Shown one piece after another: positions 18,571 to 29,224 of a DNA stretch of 64,000 nt. Source of the stretch: Carpediemonas membranifera (taxonomy: Eukaryota > Fornicata); contig JAHDYR010000021.1 of NCBI GenBank assembly GCA_019828565.1, forward strand, positions 62,001 through 126,000, read 5' to 3'. The position numbers and the translations under genes are program-made. Every line of letters begins with the position of its first letter. The first letter of the stretch is position 1. Under the pieces are notes generated by a model. That model was not told where the DNA came from. It did not search any database and saw only the letters and a list, made by a program, of their open reading frames with translations.

Positions 18571-18982
18571 ATGAACCAGGCAGCACACTTCGTTAATGGA
18601 GCGACCATGCGTATGTATGAGCATCAAGACATCCGTATTGTAGGGAAAGTGCAGGAATCTGGTGACGGGAAGCTTGTCATCACTACTTCCGACAACAAGC
18701 TCGTAACCGTGATCCAAACCGTACGTTGCAGCACCGAATATACTAGTTACACAGGGATCTCGTTTCTCCTTCCCCCCGGGCACCATCGTCTCCGCCCTCG
18801 GCCAGCCCCAGATCCAAGGGCAGGATTACAACCTTCGTTGCGACATGTGCGTCAAGCTCAGCGACAACTTTGGTACGTAGCCGCATCGTGCGCCAGCCAT
18901 CCCTAACACAGACCTCGAGGCCTTCGACAAGCTTGTGCCCATGATGACGGGCAAGTTCAAGAATCTCTTCACCGTCCAGTGA
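18571..18982 (+). CDS. RPA3: Replication protein A 14 kDa subunit, RPA3-like (three exons)
   Basis: RPA3 is the smallest subunit of the single-stranded DNA-binding RPA trimer and consists of one OB fold. Exon 1 (18571-18720) gives NGATMRMYEHQDIRIVGKVQ followed by GKLVITTSDNKLVTV, which matches the first strands of the RPA3 OB fold. Intron 1 (18721-18754, 34 nt, GTACGT...GTTACACAG, phase 0) and intron 2 (18873-18911, 39 nt, GTACGT...CCTAACACAG, phase 1) break the frame. Exon 2 supplies PPGTIVSALGQP, and exon 3 ends LSDNFDLEAFDKLVP...FKNLF, matching the final RPA3 helix. The spliced product is 112 residues, close to the 115-120 usual for the family. No single open frame covers this gene. Confidence 0.78.
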
Positions 18983-19390
18983 GCGCTGAGTGTCTTTCTA
19001 TCGCACTAAATATAGCTATCGACTTGCTATGGTCACGGAGTACAGTGGTACGGGTCGACGAACCCGGGTCAAGTCTCCTCTTATCATACGCAGTTTAAGG
19101 TTTGGCGCAAAAAGCGATATCGAATCAATCTAGCTAAACTATGGGAAACTGCGCTCGCATGGTCTTACTAATACAAATGTACAACATTTAAGCCCTTCCC
19201 GCCGAACTTGGAAATGCGCGCACAAGCCGCTGATCACGACCCGATCAACGATGACGGCGACACTCAGACAACTCCGAGGCGACCCCATGCGCTCAGGACG
19301 ACGTCCTTTCCTCTAATATACGCATGTCAACCTCCGGGAACACGCGCATGTTAACGCCGACTCGTTGTCGACTGTACACGATTTCGCCTT
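18983..19390. other. 408 bp gap upstream of the CHD1-like gene
   Basis: No convincing open frame. A small hairpin is possible at 19051-19066 (CGGGT-CGACGA-ACCCG). The last 70 bp before the CHD1 start are likely promoter and leader. I see no known RNA gene. Confidence 0.3.
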
Positions 19391-22300
19391 ATGTCGCATG
19401 AGGACGAAAATGGTCGTCATGAGACGAATGCAAGTTCGTCTCTGGCCATCGCAGGGTCTTCTGACGGTGTCTTTGACCAATTCCAATGTTATCCTTGCAC
19501 CTCAAGCAACGTCAGCTTTGATTTCACGTTGACCGCGGACGTCACAACCGGATCAGCCGATCAAATGAGAACATACCACTGCGATATGCCCAGTATCAGC
19601 GCAGTTTCCACTCGTGAGCGCCATATCCAGGAGGTAGAGTTCTTAGTTCCTGTCAACACCTCCAAGGCGGCGGCCAAGCAATTCACGACCATCGAGGACC
19701 TGGAACTCGAGAGGATCTACAACCCCGAGCTCGTACGCGCCATTCCACCCCTCTCGTTCACCGAGACCCACCTGAAGGTCCTCATTGAGCAGCGCATACC
19801 GCCACCCATGCCCAAGCTCAAGGCAAAGCCCAAGCCTCGTCGCAAGTACGTTGGTATCGACGAAGACGAGGCAGAGGCTTCGTTTTCGGAGGAATCGGCC
19901 GAAGAATCCGCGGCTGGCGGCGACAGCGACGACGCATGGTTGCCCAAGTCAGAGGCCCGCGCCCTCAAGAAGAAGAAGCGCGCGCCCAAGGCCGAAGGTC
20001 CCGCTATGGTCGGCGTTTCCGCACTCACTGGCCGCAGCCGCCGCAGGCGTCGCGCCGAAGAGGAGGACGACGACGACTTCGTCCAGCCTCCCCGCAAGAA
20101 GGCAGACGACGGCTTCGTCCGCCGATCCACCCGCTCTCGCGCCACCGCGTCCAACGAGTACCCCGATTCCGAGCTCGAGGAGGAGGAAGAAGAGCCCCAG
20201 CCGCAAGAGCCAGTCGACGAGCCCGTTCCCGATCTCTTCAGCATCGAGCACATCTGGGAGCACGCGAACCTCAGCCCAGAGATGGCCGCGGCGATGGTGC
20301 CCTCCAGCCGTATCAGACCTGACCAGCTCTCGGCCTCGGGCAAGGCCAACCTCGAGGCCTACCTCCAAGCTGTGAACTCGGGCGAGACGCCAACTGCCAG
20401 ACCCGGCGCCCTCCCCCCAACGATGCCTGAGGACTACGACGGTGAGCTCATGGTCGCGGAGAACGGCCCTCCCTACATGGCGATGCGAGTGAAGTGGAAA
20501 GGCCTCTCCTACGTCCACTGCACCTGGGAGAACATCAGCGACCTCGTCTTGCTCCGTAGCTACAACCGTGTAATCAACTACTTCAAACAAGTGGATGCCC
20601 ATTACGATCGGGTCGCCCAGGCCGCTGAAGAGGACAAGGAGGAGATCCTCGTCGAGTATGAGATGCAGAAGCGCCAGTACGAGCTCCACTGCAAGGTCGA
20701 GCGCATCATCAACGTCCGCACTGTTGAGGTGGACACCCACAAGCGGCGGCACGAATACCTCGTCAAGTGGAAGGGTCTGGACTACAAGGCATGCACATGG
20801 GAGGAGAAGGACGTCGTCGACGCCAACGGCAAGACCGCGTTCGACACAATGGTCTACTACCAACGCCAGCTCCAGAACATTTACGCCAAGCCCATCCCGG
20901 CGTTCGGAGAGAGGCCGCCCTTCCGGCCCATGGAGACCCAGCCCGCCTACTTCCCCCAGGGCCTTCAGCTCAGAGACTACCAGCTCACCGGCCTTAACTT
21001 CCTCGCCGCGGCCTGGCACCAACGCCGCGGGGTCATCCTTGCCGATGAGATGGGGCTGGGCAAGACCATCCAGTGCAGCGCCATCCTTGGCTACCTCCAC
21101 ACCATGTGCCACTCGCCCGGGCCCTTCCTGGTCGTCGTCCCGCTCTCCACCATCGCGGCATGGCAGAAAGAGCTCAAGACATGGGCCCCGTTCTTTAACG
21201 TCATAACGTTCATCGGCGACGCCAAGAGTCGTGAGGTGTGTATCGAGAATGAGTTCAAGACCATGGTCTATGTCCACTCTAGGCGTGAGAAGGCGACTGT
21301 GCCCAAGTTCCAGGTGATGCTGACGACGTACGAGCAGAGCTCCAACAACGAGGAGATACTTCGGGCGTTCCAGTGGCGCGGACTCGTGGTAGACGAGGCC
21401 CACCGCCTCAAGAACAACGAGAGCGTGCTCTACCGCTCCCTCCAGCGTTTCAAGACGGACTGGCGCTGCCTCGTCACTGGCACGCCTCTCCAGAACTCCG
21501 TCAAGGAGCTCTGGGCATTGCTTCACTTCATCGCACCTCAGACGTTCCCGTCGGCCCAGGAGTTCGAGGAGAAGTACGGAGACCCGAACAACCAAGACCA
21601 GATAGGCGAGCTCCACAAGGTGCTGCAGCCCTACATGCTGAGACGGGAGAAGAAGGACGTCGAGAAGTCCCTGCCGCCCAAGACCGAGCGGATTCTCCGC
21701 GTTGGCCTCGCGCCCCTTCAGAAGGACTACTACAAGTGGATCATTACCCGGAACCTCGGCGAGCTGAGCAAGAACACGAAGGCGAAGCACAGCCTGATCA
21801 ACATTATGGTCCAGCTCAAGAAGGTCTGCAACCATCCCTTCCTCTTCGACGGGGCCCGCGAGAGAGTGTGGCAGGGCGGAGTGGCGCAGTCGGTCGACGA
21901 CCACATCAAGGGCATCACCAGCACGTGCGGCAAGATGCGGCTACTCGACCAGCTTCTCAACAAGCTCAAGGCTGACGGCCACCGCGTGTTGATCTTCAGC
22001 CAGATGGTCATGATGCTTGACGTCATCTCAGAATACCTCCGCGCCAAGAGGTTCAAGTTCCAGCGACTCGACGGGTCGACAAACGCCGAGGATAGGCGAA
22101 AGGCCATGCACGCGTTCAACTCGCCCGAGTCTGACGACTTCGTATTCATTCTTTCGACCAAGGCCGGCGGCCTCGGCATCAATCTCCAGACGGCTGACAC
22201 GGTCATCGTGTTCGACTCTGACTGGAACCCGCAGAACGACCTCCAAGCCCAGGCCAGGGCCCACAGGATCGGGCAGCAGAAGTCTGTCAACATCTATCGG

Positions 22301-24088
22301 TTTGTGACCAAGGACACCATCGAAGAGAACATCGTTGAGAGAGCCAAGAAGAAGATGATCCTCGACCACCTCATCATCCAGCGCCTGGACGCAAAGGGTG
22401 ATGGCACGGAGCAGAACAGCACCGCTAGCGCCCTCATCCAGCAGAAGAACGGACCCAACGACTTCACACGCGATGAGCTCGGCGCCATTCTCAAGTTTGG
22501 CGCAGAGAGGCTGTTCACAGACGAGCATAAGGACGAGGAGGAGGCGGAGGATCTCGACGACATCCTCGCGAGAGCAGAGGAGCGCGAGGCGCCAGAGGGC
22601 GAGAAGACGGGCGCCAGCGAGGCATTCCTCGCCGGTTTCAAGGTGACGGACATGAAGTTCGACGACGACGGCGAGAACGACGCCAGCTTCTGGAACCGCC
22701 TCATCCCCGAGGACCAGCGTGTCAAGGACGAGCAGGCCGCCTCTGGCCAGGAGGTGCTCGCGCCCAGACGGGCACGGATGAAGGGCATTTACGGCCTCGA
22801 GGAGGAGGAGGAGGACGAGGCGCCACCCGCCCCGACGGAACGGTTTATGTCCCACAAGGACATCAGGACCATGATCGCGAGGATCAAGAGGTGGCCCCAC
22901 GGCGACTTCACCGACCAGATCATCGCCGACCCGTCGCTGTCGGACTACTTCGCGGACGCCGAGCAGGCTAGAGAGACAATCGAGCAGATCCTCAATCTGG
23001 CGCAAGAAGCGGCTGACGCAAGCGAGGCAGACGCCAAGGGTAGACACAAGGCGACGGCGACGTTCCAGGGGGTGCCGTTCGACGCCATCGACATGATCAC
23101 GAAGGCCCAGGACCTGGCCCTGATCAGACGTCATGTACACGACGACAAGTTCGCCTGGCCCGTGAGGGTTGCCAAGCCGAGCTGGGCGGGATCGTTCAAG
23201 TGGACATCGCGCCATGACACGCTGCTTTTGTTGCGGGTGGTGGACGCCGGGTTTGTCAGCGACGAGAAGCAGCTAATCGTCGACCGTAAGCGCTGGCCGA
23301 CTGACTTCAGGCCCGGGTCGTACCACAAGAGAGTGCGAGCCCTACTGAACGCTCTTGCAAAGACGGAGCCGAAGAGCATGCGGGCGATCAAGCGGAAGGG
23401 AGCACCAGGGACCGCGGTCAAGGCTGAGAAGCGAGCCCACACCGCGGACGACGGCGACGGCGATGAACCTCAGTACGACAGCGAGATCATCATCCCCGAA
23501 CGGGCCCGGATCGACGAGGGCCTCATAGAGCTGGGTGCCGCGCTCCTCAAGCGGATCCGCGACACGGATGTCAAGCCCGTCCAACTGGCCCTCTCGACCC
23601 ACGGCCCCGAGTTGACTGCGTTGAAGTCTTGGAGCACCGACCAGCAGAAGGCGCTCGCCCGGCTTGCTGGGACGGTGGCGCAGATCGTTGCAGAGTCCAC
23701 CGCCGAACCTGACATCCGTGCGGCGATCAAGTTCTGCTGGCTAATGCTCGCGTCGAGATTCTACCGCAAGACGCTGCAGCAGGTGCTCGGCTGGCCCGAT
23801 ATCCTCAACTACGCCGGCGACATGACATCTGTCGTCACCCGCGAGTGCGTCGGCAAGCTCGGCAACGGAATCAGCCTCGCCGCCGACCCCACACATGATC
23901 CAAGCCATTTATATGATGACCACTATGTAATTAGTGACCAGCCGGAAACCCGTGATGCCTCAGCCGTCAGCAAGGCGCTGAAGCTGGACAGTTACAAGAG
24001 CAGGACGGGTCTACGACTCGTGGTTGAGGTTAATCGGAAGGCGATGGAGAAGGCGGTCGAGAACAGGGGGATGCCGCGGAGGAAGTGA
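19391..24088 (+). CDS. CHD1: CHD1-like chromatin remodelling ATPase
   Basis: A 1565-residue SNF2-family ATPase that slides nucleosomes. The order is: charged N-terminal region with acidic and Arg/Lys tracts (about 140-280); tandem chromodomains (about 345-400, with MRVKWKGLSYVHCTWENI, and about 437-485, with EYLVKWKGLDYKACTWEE); the SNF2 ATPase with Walker A DEMGLGKT (about 555) and Walker B DEAH (about 668); helicase C lobe motifs GLGINLQTADTVIVFDSDWN and QARAHRIGQ (about 935-960); and a C-terminal part with SLIDE/CHD1 helical-type sequence (DTLLLLRVVDAGF). Two chromodomains before the motor and no PHD fingers make it CHD1/2-like rather than CHD3/4. It is a single exon. AGTAAA lies at 24116-24121, 28 nt after the stop. 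It is nuclear and probably acts with transcription elongation. Confidence 0.93.
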   Translation: MSHEDENGRHETNASSSLAIAGSSDGVFDQFQCYPCTSSNVSFDFTLTADVTTGSADQMRTYHCDMPSISAVSTRERHIQEVEFLVPVNTSKAAAKQFTTIEDLELERIYNPELVRAIPPLSFTETHLKVLIEQRIPPPMPKLKAKPKPRRKYVGIDEDEAEASFSEESAEESAAGGDSDDAWLPKSEARALKKKKRAPKAEGPAMVGVSALTGRSRRRRRAEEEDDDDFVQPPRKKADDGFVRRSTRSRATASNEYPDSELEEEEEEPQPQEPVDEPVPDLFSIEHIWEHANLSPEMAAAMVPSSRIRPDQLSASGKANLEAYLQAVNSGETPTARPGALPPTMPEDYDGELMVAENGPPYMAMRVKWKGLSYVHCTWENISDLVLLRSYNRVINYFKQVDAHYDRVAQAAEEDKEEILVEYEMQKRQYELHCKVERIINVRTVEVDTHKRRHEYLVKWKGLDYKACTWEEKDVVDANGKTAFDTMVYYQRQLQNIYAKPIPAFGERPPFRPMETQPAYFPQGLQLRDYQLTGLNFLAAAWHQRRGVILADEMGLGKTIQCSAILGYLHTMCHSPGPFLVVVPLSTIAAWQKELKTWAPFFNVITFIGDAKSREVCIENEFKTMVYVHSRREKATVPKFQVMLTTYEQSSNNEEILRAFQWRGLVVDEAHRLKNNESVLYRSLQRFKTDWRCLVTGTPLQNSVKELWALLHFIAPQTFPSAQEFEEKYGDPNNQDQIGELHKVLQPYMLRREKKDVEKSLPPKTERILRVGLAPLQKDYYKWIITRNLGELSKNTKAKHSLINIMVQLKKVCNHPFLFDGARERVWQGGVAQSVDDHIKGITSTCGKMRLLDQLLNKLKADGHRVLIFSQMVMMLDVISEYLRAKRFKFQRLDGSTNAEDRRKAMHAFNSPESDDFVFILSTKAGGLGINLQTADTVIVFDSDWNPQNDLQAQARAHRIGQQKSVNIYRFVTKDTIEENIVERAKKKMILDHLIIQRLDAKGDGTEQNSTASALIQQKNGPNDFTRDELGAILKFGAERLFTDEHKDEEEAEDLDDILARAEEREAPEGEKTGASEAFLAGFKVTDMKFDDDGENDASFWNRLIPEDQRVKDEQAASGQEVLAPRRARMKGIYGLEEEEEDEAPPAPTERFMSHKDIRTMIARIKRWPHGDFTDQIIADPSLSDYFADAEQARETIEQILNLAQEAADASEADAKGRHKATATFQGVPFDAIDMITKAQDLALIRRHVHDDKFAWPVRVAKPSWAGSFKWTSRHDTLLLLRVVDAGFVSDEKQLIVDRKRWPTDFRPGSYHKRVRALLNALAKTEPKSMRAIKRKGAPGTAVKAEKRAHTADDGDGDEPQYDSEIIIPERARIDEGLIELGAALLKRIRDTDVKPVQLALSTHGPELTALKSWSTDQQKALARLAGTVAQIVAESTAEPDIRAAIKFCWLMLASRFYRKTLQQVLGWPDILNYAGDMTSVVTRECVGKLGNGISLAADPTHDPSHLYDDHYVISDQPETRDASAVSKALKLDSYKSRTGLRLVVEVNRKAMEKAVENRGMPRRK

Positions 24089-24224
24089 GCGTGTACATAG
24101 AGAGAATGTAACAGCAGTAAACGTTTGGTGTGGTGCTGTTGCTGGCCTGTGCGAGACGAATCGCACCTCAGCCTACCTTGCTGCCGCAGAACGGTAAAGT
24201 ATTTTACACTAGCCGCGCGTCTAA

Positions 24225-26660
24225 TCAGATCCCCGCGAGCATAGTCGGCTCCAGGATTTCCCTCAGGTTCTCGATCGTCGAGTCGAGTCCAGTCTTGCCA
24301 GCAGCGTCGGGCGAGCTCAGCAGCGCCGCGAGTTTGTTCGCATCCGATGCCTTGACGGTTCCCGCCTGCGTTGCCTCGACAACTCTGATCGACAGCATCC
24401 TGAGCGCAGACGGCATCGTCTTGTGGAGCTCCGCCGGCACCGGCTCCGTGCTGAGCCTCATTGTAACTGACACGGCAGTCAGTGCGCTTAGGCAGACGTC
24501 GAGCGACGCCTCCTTGGCCTTTGTGAGGCTCTGCATCACCAGAGGCCACATAACTTCGGCCTTGATCTTGGTGACAAGCTCGCGGGCAGACACTGATGAC
24601 TTGATCGGGTCCAGGGCTGCTAGCTTCGTGAAGAGCGGGAAGTGACCGACAGCGAGGGCGGCGTAGATCGCGGCGTAGAGCACTCTCGCGCTGAGGGGGT
24701 GCCGCTCGCCGATCCGCTCGAGCAGGGCGATGGGTGTGTCGCTGGCAGCAATGCAGGAGAAGATCTCCGCCTGCATCGCGAGCTCAGCCTTCAACAGGTC
24801 GCCGGCCAGCTCGTTCCTGATTACAGCGCTCTGTTTCGAGTCATCGGCGAGGGAGTCGAACTCGCTGAACGAGGTCATGATGTGGTGACACCGCGCTGGC
24901 GTGTAGTGCGAGCCAGTGAGCAAACTCTGGCACACAGCAAGGATGGTGCGGACGGTCGAGGCCCGTATCTCGTGTAGCGTGGTCGGCATGATGCATTTCA
25001 CAGCCAGGGTGTTCCAAGCGGACGGGGGGGTGTCAGCCGGTAGTGCGAGGAGCAGAGCGCCACCGTCCTCCACTGAAGAGTCGATGCGGGTCCGGAGCAA
25101 CGTGTCGAGAGTGTCTCTGACAAACGGGCGCAGAGGCTTGGCTGCCTGGCCCACGAGCCGCAAGAAGTGGGCTTGGAGCCCGTCCAGCTGGGCGGTGTCG
25201 TTGTTGTTCAGTGCCGTTGCCACCCGTGCCGCTGCGGCCATGCAGTCGAACGTCGCCCTTGTCTGCTTAGTTACAGGCCGACCAAGCGTGCCCACGACCT
25301 CCTTGACTTCAATCGAGCAGTCAGCAAGCGTGTCGATGCTTTCAGCACCCTGCCCGCCGCGAATGATTGACTCGACAGAGCTGAGTCGCGCTGCTACAGC
25401 TCGGTCCGAGGCCTTGGCGTCGAGCATGTCTGAGACCTTCGAGACAGCCTCGTTGATGGCGCCCTCGACGTCGTTGACGTACAGGTTTTGGAGCTCGGCC
25501 TTGAGGTCGTCGTTGCTGTCGATAAATAGCTCTGAGAGGCTGTCAAACAGGGCCCGCTTGGGCGTGTGGGTCATGATGGTCCCGTCGGTGTATGCGGCGA
25601 CTACCTGGCCCGGCGAGCAGGCTGTGAAGCCCACTGATGAGAGCAGACCAGGCGGGGGGCGACTGGGCTTGTTCCAGAGGGCAGTGATTGCCTCAACTGT
25701 TCTGGGTGGATGCTCGGCGAAGACGTCGGCGATGTTCTGGCCCGGCCGGCCAATAACGGCGTCAGGCTCGTCTCTGAGCACGCTGTATATACCCACGGAC
25801 CCGTCAACCCCGCCCGCGACGACCATCTCGGGGTGAGAGGGGGACCAGCCGAGGCAGCGGGGCCGGATCGGGCTCAGCGTGTCGACTGTGTACACGCTGC
25901 GGGACGCACGCGTGTCCCATACTTGAATGGTGCCCGCGTCGTCTCCGCTGATGAGGAGGTTGGTGCAGAAGGGCGACCAGGCGAGCGCCGTGACGGGGGC
26001 CAAGCAGTCGGCCAGCTCGATGGGATGGGGTGAGCGGAGGTCGTAGGCCCTGATGGAGGAGCTCTGGCCTGCCGTGGCAAGTAGGGATGCCTGTCGTGGC
26101 GACCAGGCTGTGGCAAGGGTCGGGGACTTCGACGGCACCAGCTCACGGGCTGGGACCTGGCGGGTTGGGTCCCAGATAAAGACTGAGCGGCCACGTACAG
26201 CGGACATGGCGCCAGAGGGGGACCCCGAGAGGGCTGTGAGGGTCGAGAGGGTGCTCCACTGCGCGGCGACGGAGTCTTTGTCAGTGGCTGGGTTAGCTGA
26301 GTATGTCATGCCCTGGCGCGGCTTGGATGCACCGAGTGTGTACCTGGCGATGCGATCAGCGCCAAGGGCGAGGATGAGGTCGGGCGTACGGGGGTTGGGG
26401 TCAAAGAACATCTCGCTCACGGCCGACGGCAGGGGAAACTGCTTCTGCTGCTGAGTTATGCCCTCTTTAAAGAACCCGGCGTCAACAATCTCGTGTATAT
26501 GAAGCGTTCCACCAGCGCTACGGCATGTCGTCGCCACCAGCGGCTTTGTGGGGTGAATTGCAGCGGCGGGGAAATAGTAAGAATCCAGGGACATCTGGGG
26601 AACTGGTTCAGCGACCCTTGTCGCAAACTGATCGCTGTTGTTCCTTCTCGGGAGCGACAT
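24225..26660 (-). CDS. SEC31: COPII outer coat protein Sec31
   Basis: Sec31 pairs with Sec13 to form the outer cage of COPII vesicles leaving the ER. This 811-residue protein has an N-terminal WD40 propeller (about 25-345) with repeats such as TLATAWSPRQASLLATAGQS and VTALAWSPFCTNLLISGDDA. The last blade is followed by ITALWNKPSRPPPG, then VGFTACSPGQVVAAY. This resembles the signature just after the Sec31 propeller, where a KPP.W-.RP element precedes 'GASFGFGGKL'. The remaining 400 residues are helical. The protein is short for the family, which often exceeds 1100 residues: no Pro-rich linker is seen. The assignment rests on domain order and the post-propeller motif. It faces the CHD1 gene tail to tail. 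Confidence 0.68.
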   Translation of the reverse strand: MSLPRRNNSDQFATRVAEPVPQMSLDSYYFPAAAIHPTKPLVATTCRSAGGTLHIHEIVDAGFFKEGITQQQKQFPLPSAVSEMFFDPNPRTPDLILALGADRIARYTLGASKPRQGMTYSANPATDKDSVAAQWSTLSTLTALSGSPSGAMSAVRGRSVFIWDPTRQVPARELVPSKSPTLATAWSPRQASLLATAGQSSSIRAYDLRSPHPIELADCLAPVTALAWSPFCTNLLISGDDAGTIQVWDTRASRSVYTVDTLSPIRPRCLGWSPSHPEMVVAGGVDGSVGIYSVLRDEPDAVIGRPGQNIADVFAEHPPRTVEAITALWNKPSRPPPGLLSSVGFTACSPGQVVAAYTDGTIMTHTPKRALFDSLSELFIDSNDDLKAELQNLYVNDVEGAINEAVSKVSDMLDAKASDRAVAARLSSVESIIRGGQGAESIDTLADCSIEVKEVVGTLGRPVTKQTRATFDCMAAAARVATALNNNDTAQLDGLQAHFLRLVGQAAKPLRPFVRDTLDTLLRTRIDSSVEDGGALLLALPADTPPSAWNTLAVKCIMPTTLHEIRASTVRTILAVCQSLLTGSHYTPARCHHIMTSFSEFDSLADDSKQSAVIRNELAGDLLKAELAMQAEIFSCIAASDTPIALLERIGERHPLSARVLYAAIYAALAVGHFPLFTKLAALDPIKSSVSARELVTKIKAEVMWPLVMQSLTKAKEASLDVCLSALTAVSVTMRLSTEPVPAELHKTMPSALRMLSIRVVEATQAGTVKASDANKLAALLSSPDAAGKTGLDSTIENLREILEPTMLAGI

Positions 26661-26818
26661 CGACGATGGGGTCGGATTGTTCCTTAAAATGCTCGGGATG
26701 GGAAACTGGACCAGGCGCGGTTGGGAGCTCAGCTGACACTAAGCGAGCACTATACCGTCGCTAGGACCAGTTTGATCGTGGGGCAAAGCTGCGCGTGGTT
26801 CCGGTCGATTCGCAGGGA

Positions 26819-27852
26819 ATGCCGAGTGGAGTGAAGAGAGCCGCCCGCACGGGAGCACAGCACGGTCAATTGCTGAGTATGTTTACCATTTGACCTTCAA
26901 AACTCATACAGCCAAGCTTCATGGCCAGCATTTGCTCACGGACCAGAAGATCATCAACAAGATCGTTGACGCAGCCAAGGTTCGCCCTCATCGTATGTTT
27001 CCATGCTGAACTGCTCACATAGACACAGTTCTGGAGATTGGTCCTGGTAAGGGCGCTCTTACCAAGGAGCTTGTGAAGCGAGCCAAAAAGGTCATCGCCA
27101 TCGAATACGATCCCCGCCAAGTAGTCGACCTCCAGAAGCAGATCCCCCGCGAGCACATGTCCAAGCTCAAGATCGTCCACGGCGACTTCCTCAAGGTCGA
27201 CATTACCGCCCCCGACATGAAGTTCGATATGGTAGTCTCCAACTGCCCGTATAACATCTCCTCAGGCATCGTATTCAAGCTCCTGTGCCACGCCAACCTC
27301 TTCACGCATGCCGTACTCATGTTCCAGAAGGAGTTCGCCGATCGTCTCGTCGCCCAGCCCGGCACGGAGGACTGGTGTCGTCTGGCCGTCAATACGCAGC
27401 TTCTAGCTGATACTAGGCACCTGATGAAGGTCAGCAGGAAGTGCTTTAGCCCCCCGCCCAAGGTTGAGTCGAGCGTGATCATGCTGACGCCCAAGAACGC
27501 CGTTCCGCCGGGCATCAGCCTTGTCGAGTGGGAGGCATTCGTAACGGACGTTTTCCCCAACAAGGGCAAGACTTTGAGCCGCATATTCAAGACGAAGAGC
27601 CTGCTGAAGAACATGGTGAAGAACTACGCGCTCCAATGCTCGCTCGAAAACACACCGATTGAGGCGGACAAGATCCCCGCCAAAGTCGACAGCATCATCG
27701 CCGCGGTCATGGAGCAGCGGGTTATGGCTGGGGACGTCGAGGAGGGGCTTGAGGGTGACGTGGTTGGGGAGATCAGGCCCCGCATGCTTCGTTTAGAGCA
27801 GATCCTGTGGTTGCTCAAGGAATTTAACAAGCGCGGCATACACTTTAAGTAA
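26819..27852 (+). CDS. DIM1: 18S rRNA adenine dimethylase Dim1 (three exons)
   Basis: Dim1 dimethylates two adjacent adenines near the 3' end of 18S rRNA and is needed for small-subunit processing. Two mini-introns interrupt the N-terminus: 26877-26911 (35 nt, GTATGT...CTCATACAG) and 26993-27022 (30 nt, GTATGT...CTCACATAG), both phase 1. Joined, the exons give TKLHGQHLLTDQKIINKIVD and VLEIGPGKGALT, the SAM-binding motif I. Later motifs are NCPYNISS (the NLPY site with Cys for Leu) and FSPPPKVESSVI. The predicted product is 322 residues against about 313 in human, and ends RGIHFK like other eukaryotic members (GIHFS). Retention of intron 2 would hit a stop. Confidence 0.93.
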
Positions 27853-27975
27853 CAGATGTAAATACTACGCGGATACGATACGGAGATATGCTGAGATTGA
27901 CCCAGATTTGAGTCAATCCCTCTCGATTTCGCGGTCAACGGTTTTCGTTATTCACCGGTGAAGACGACAAACACC

Positions 27976-29224
27976 ATGCCTATCGCTGCTAGAGAAGCAC
28001 TTGAGAACCAGATCGCTACTGATATTGCCCAGATTAAGGAGGCTGGCACCTATAAGGCCGAAAGGATCCTTACTGGCCCCCAGGGCGGTGCTATCAACGT
28101 TTCCACCTCCGACAAGCCTGTTGTGTGCTTCTGCGCTAAGTTTGTTCAATAATCGTCTTTCATATCGCTTACCCAGCAACTACCTTGGCCTTGCCAACTC
28201 CCCCGAGCTCGCTGAGGCCGCCAAGGCTGCCATTGATAAGTACGGCTACGGCCTCTCCTCTGTACGCTTCATCTGCGGCTGCCAGACCATCCACAAGGAG
28301 CTTGAGCAGAAGATTGCCGACTTCTACGGCACCAAGGACACGATCCTCTACTCCTCCTGCTTCGACGCCAACGGCGGCCTCTTTGAGCCCCTTCTCACCG
28401 CCGAGGACGCCATCATCTCTGATGCCCTCAACCACGCCTCCATCATCGACGGTGTGCGTCTCTGCAAGGCCAAGCGCTTCCGGTACGACCACATGGACAT
28501 GAAATCGCTCGAAGAGCAGCTTAAGGACGCCCAGAGCCAGCGCCACCGCATGATCGTCACAGACGGTGTCTTCTCCATGGACGGTGACGTCGCCCCTCTC
28601 GCTGAGATCTGCGACCTCGCCGACAAGTACAACGCTCTTGTCGTCGTCGACGAGTCCCACGCCCTTGGCGTCATTGGCAAGACCGGTCGCGGGACAGTGG
28701 AGTACTGCAACGTCATGGACCGCGTCGACATCATCACCGGCACCTTCGGCAAGGCCATGGGCGGTGCAATGGGCGGCTTCACCACTGCCAACAGCGCCCG
28801 GTTCATCGAGATGCTCCGCCAGAAGTCCCGGCCTTATCTGTTCTCGAACTCCCTCGCCCCCGCCGTGTGCGGCGCGACAGTCAAGGCGTTCGACCTCCTC
28901 ATGAACGACAACACCCGCCTCGCCAAGCTCCAGGCCAACACCGCCCGCTTCCGCAAGGCCATCAAGGCCGCCGGCTTCACTGTCCGCGGTGATGACACCT
29001 GCCCCATCGCTCCCGTCATGATCAACGACGCTGCTATGGCCGGTAAGATGGCTGACGCCCTCCTCGCTCAGGGCATCTATGTCACTGCCTTTTCGTTCCC
29101 CGTTGTACCCCGCGGCCAGGCTCGTATCAGGACGCAGCTTAGCGCCGCACACACTGATGAGCAGATCGACATGACCGTTGCCGCCTTTACTCAGGTCGGG
29201 GAGGAGCTCGGCCTCATCCAATAA
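27976..29224 (+). CDS. KBL: Glycine C-acetyltransferase (2-amino-3-ketobutyrate CoA ligase), two exons
   Basis: This PLP enzyme cleaves 2-amino-3-ketobutyrate with CoA to give glycine and acetyl-CoA, the second step of threonine breakdown through threonine dehydrogenase. Exon 1 (27976-28139) encodes the N-terminal helix through VVCFCA, and a 37-nt intron (28140-28176, GTTTGT...CGCTTACCCAG, phase 2) rejoins at NNYLGLAN, restoring a motif nearly identical to the E. coli enzyme. Further signatures are [43 protein letters not shown] and the PLP lysine K247 in [10 protein letters not shown]. The product is 403 residues. The similarity to bacterial KBL is very high, so mitochondrial or lateral origin are both possible; no targeting peptide is evident. 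Confidence 0.95.

Noticed and set aside
19949-21904. A 651-codon open frame antisense to the CHD1-like gene
   Set aside because: It lies opposite a strongly conserved ATPase domain. High GC at third positions removes stops from the complementary frame; the translation is Leu/Val/Asp-rich with no domain.
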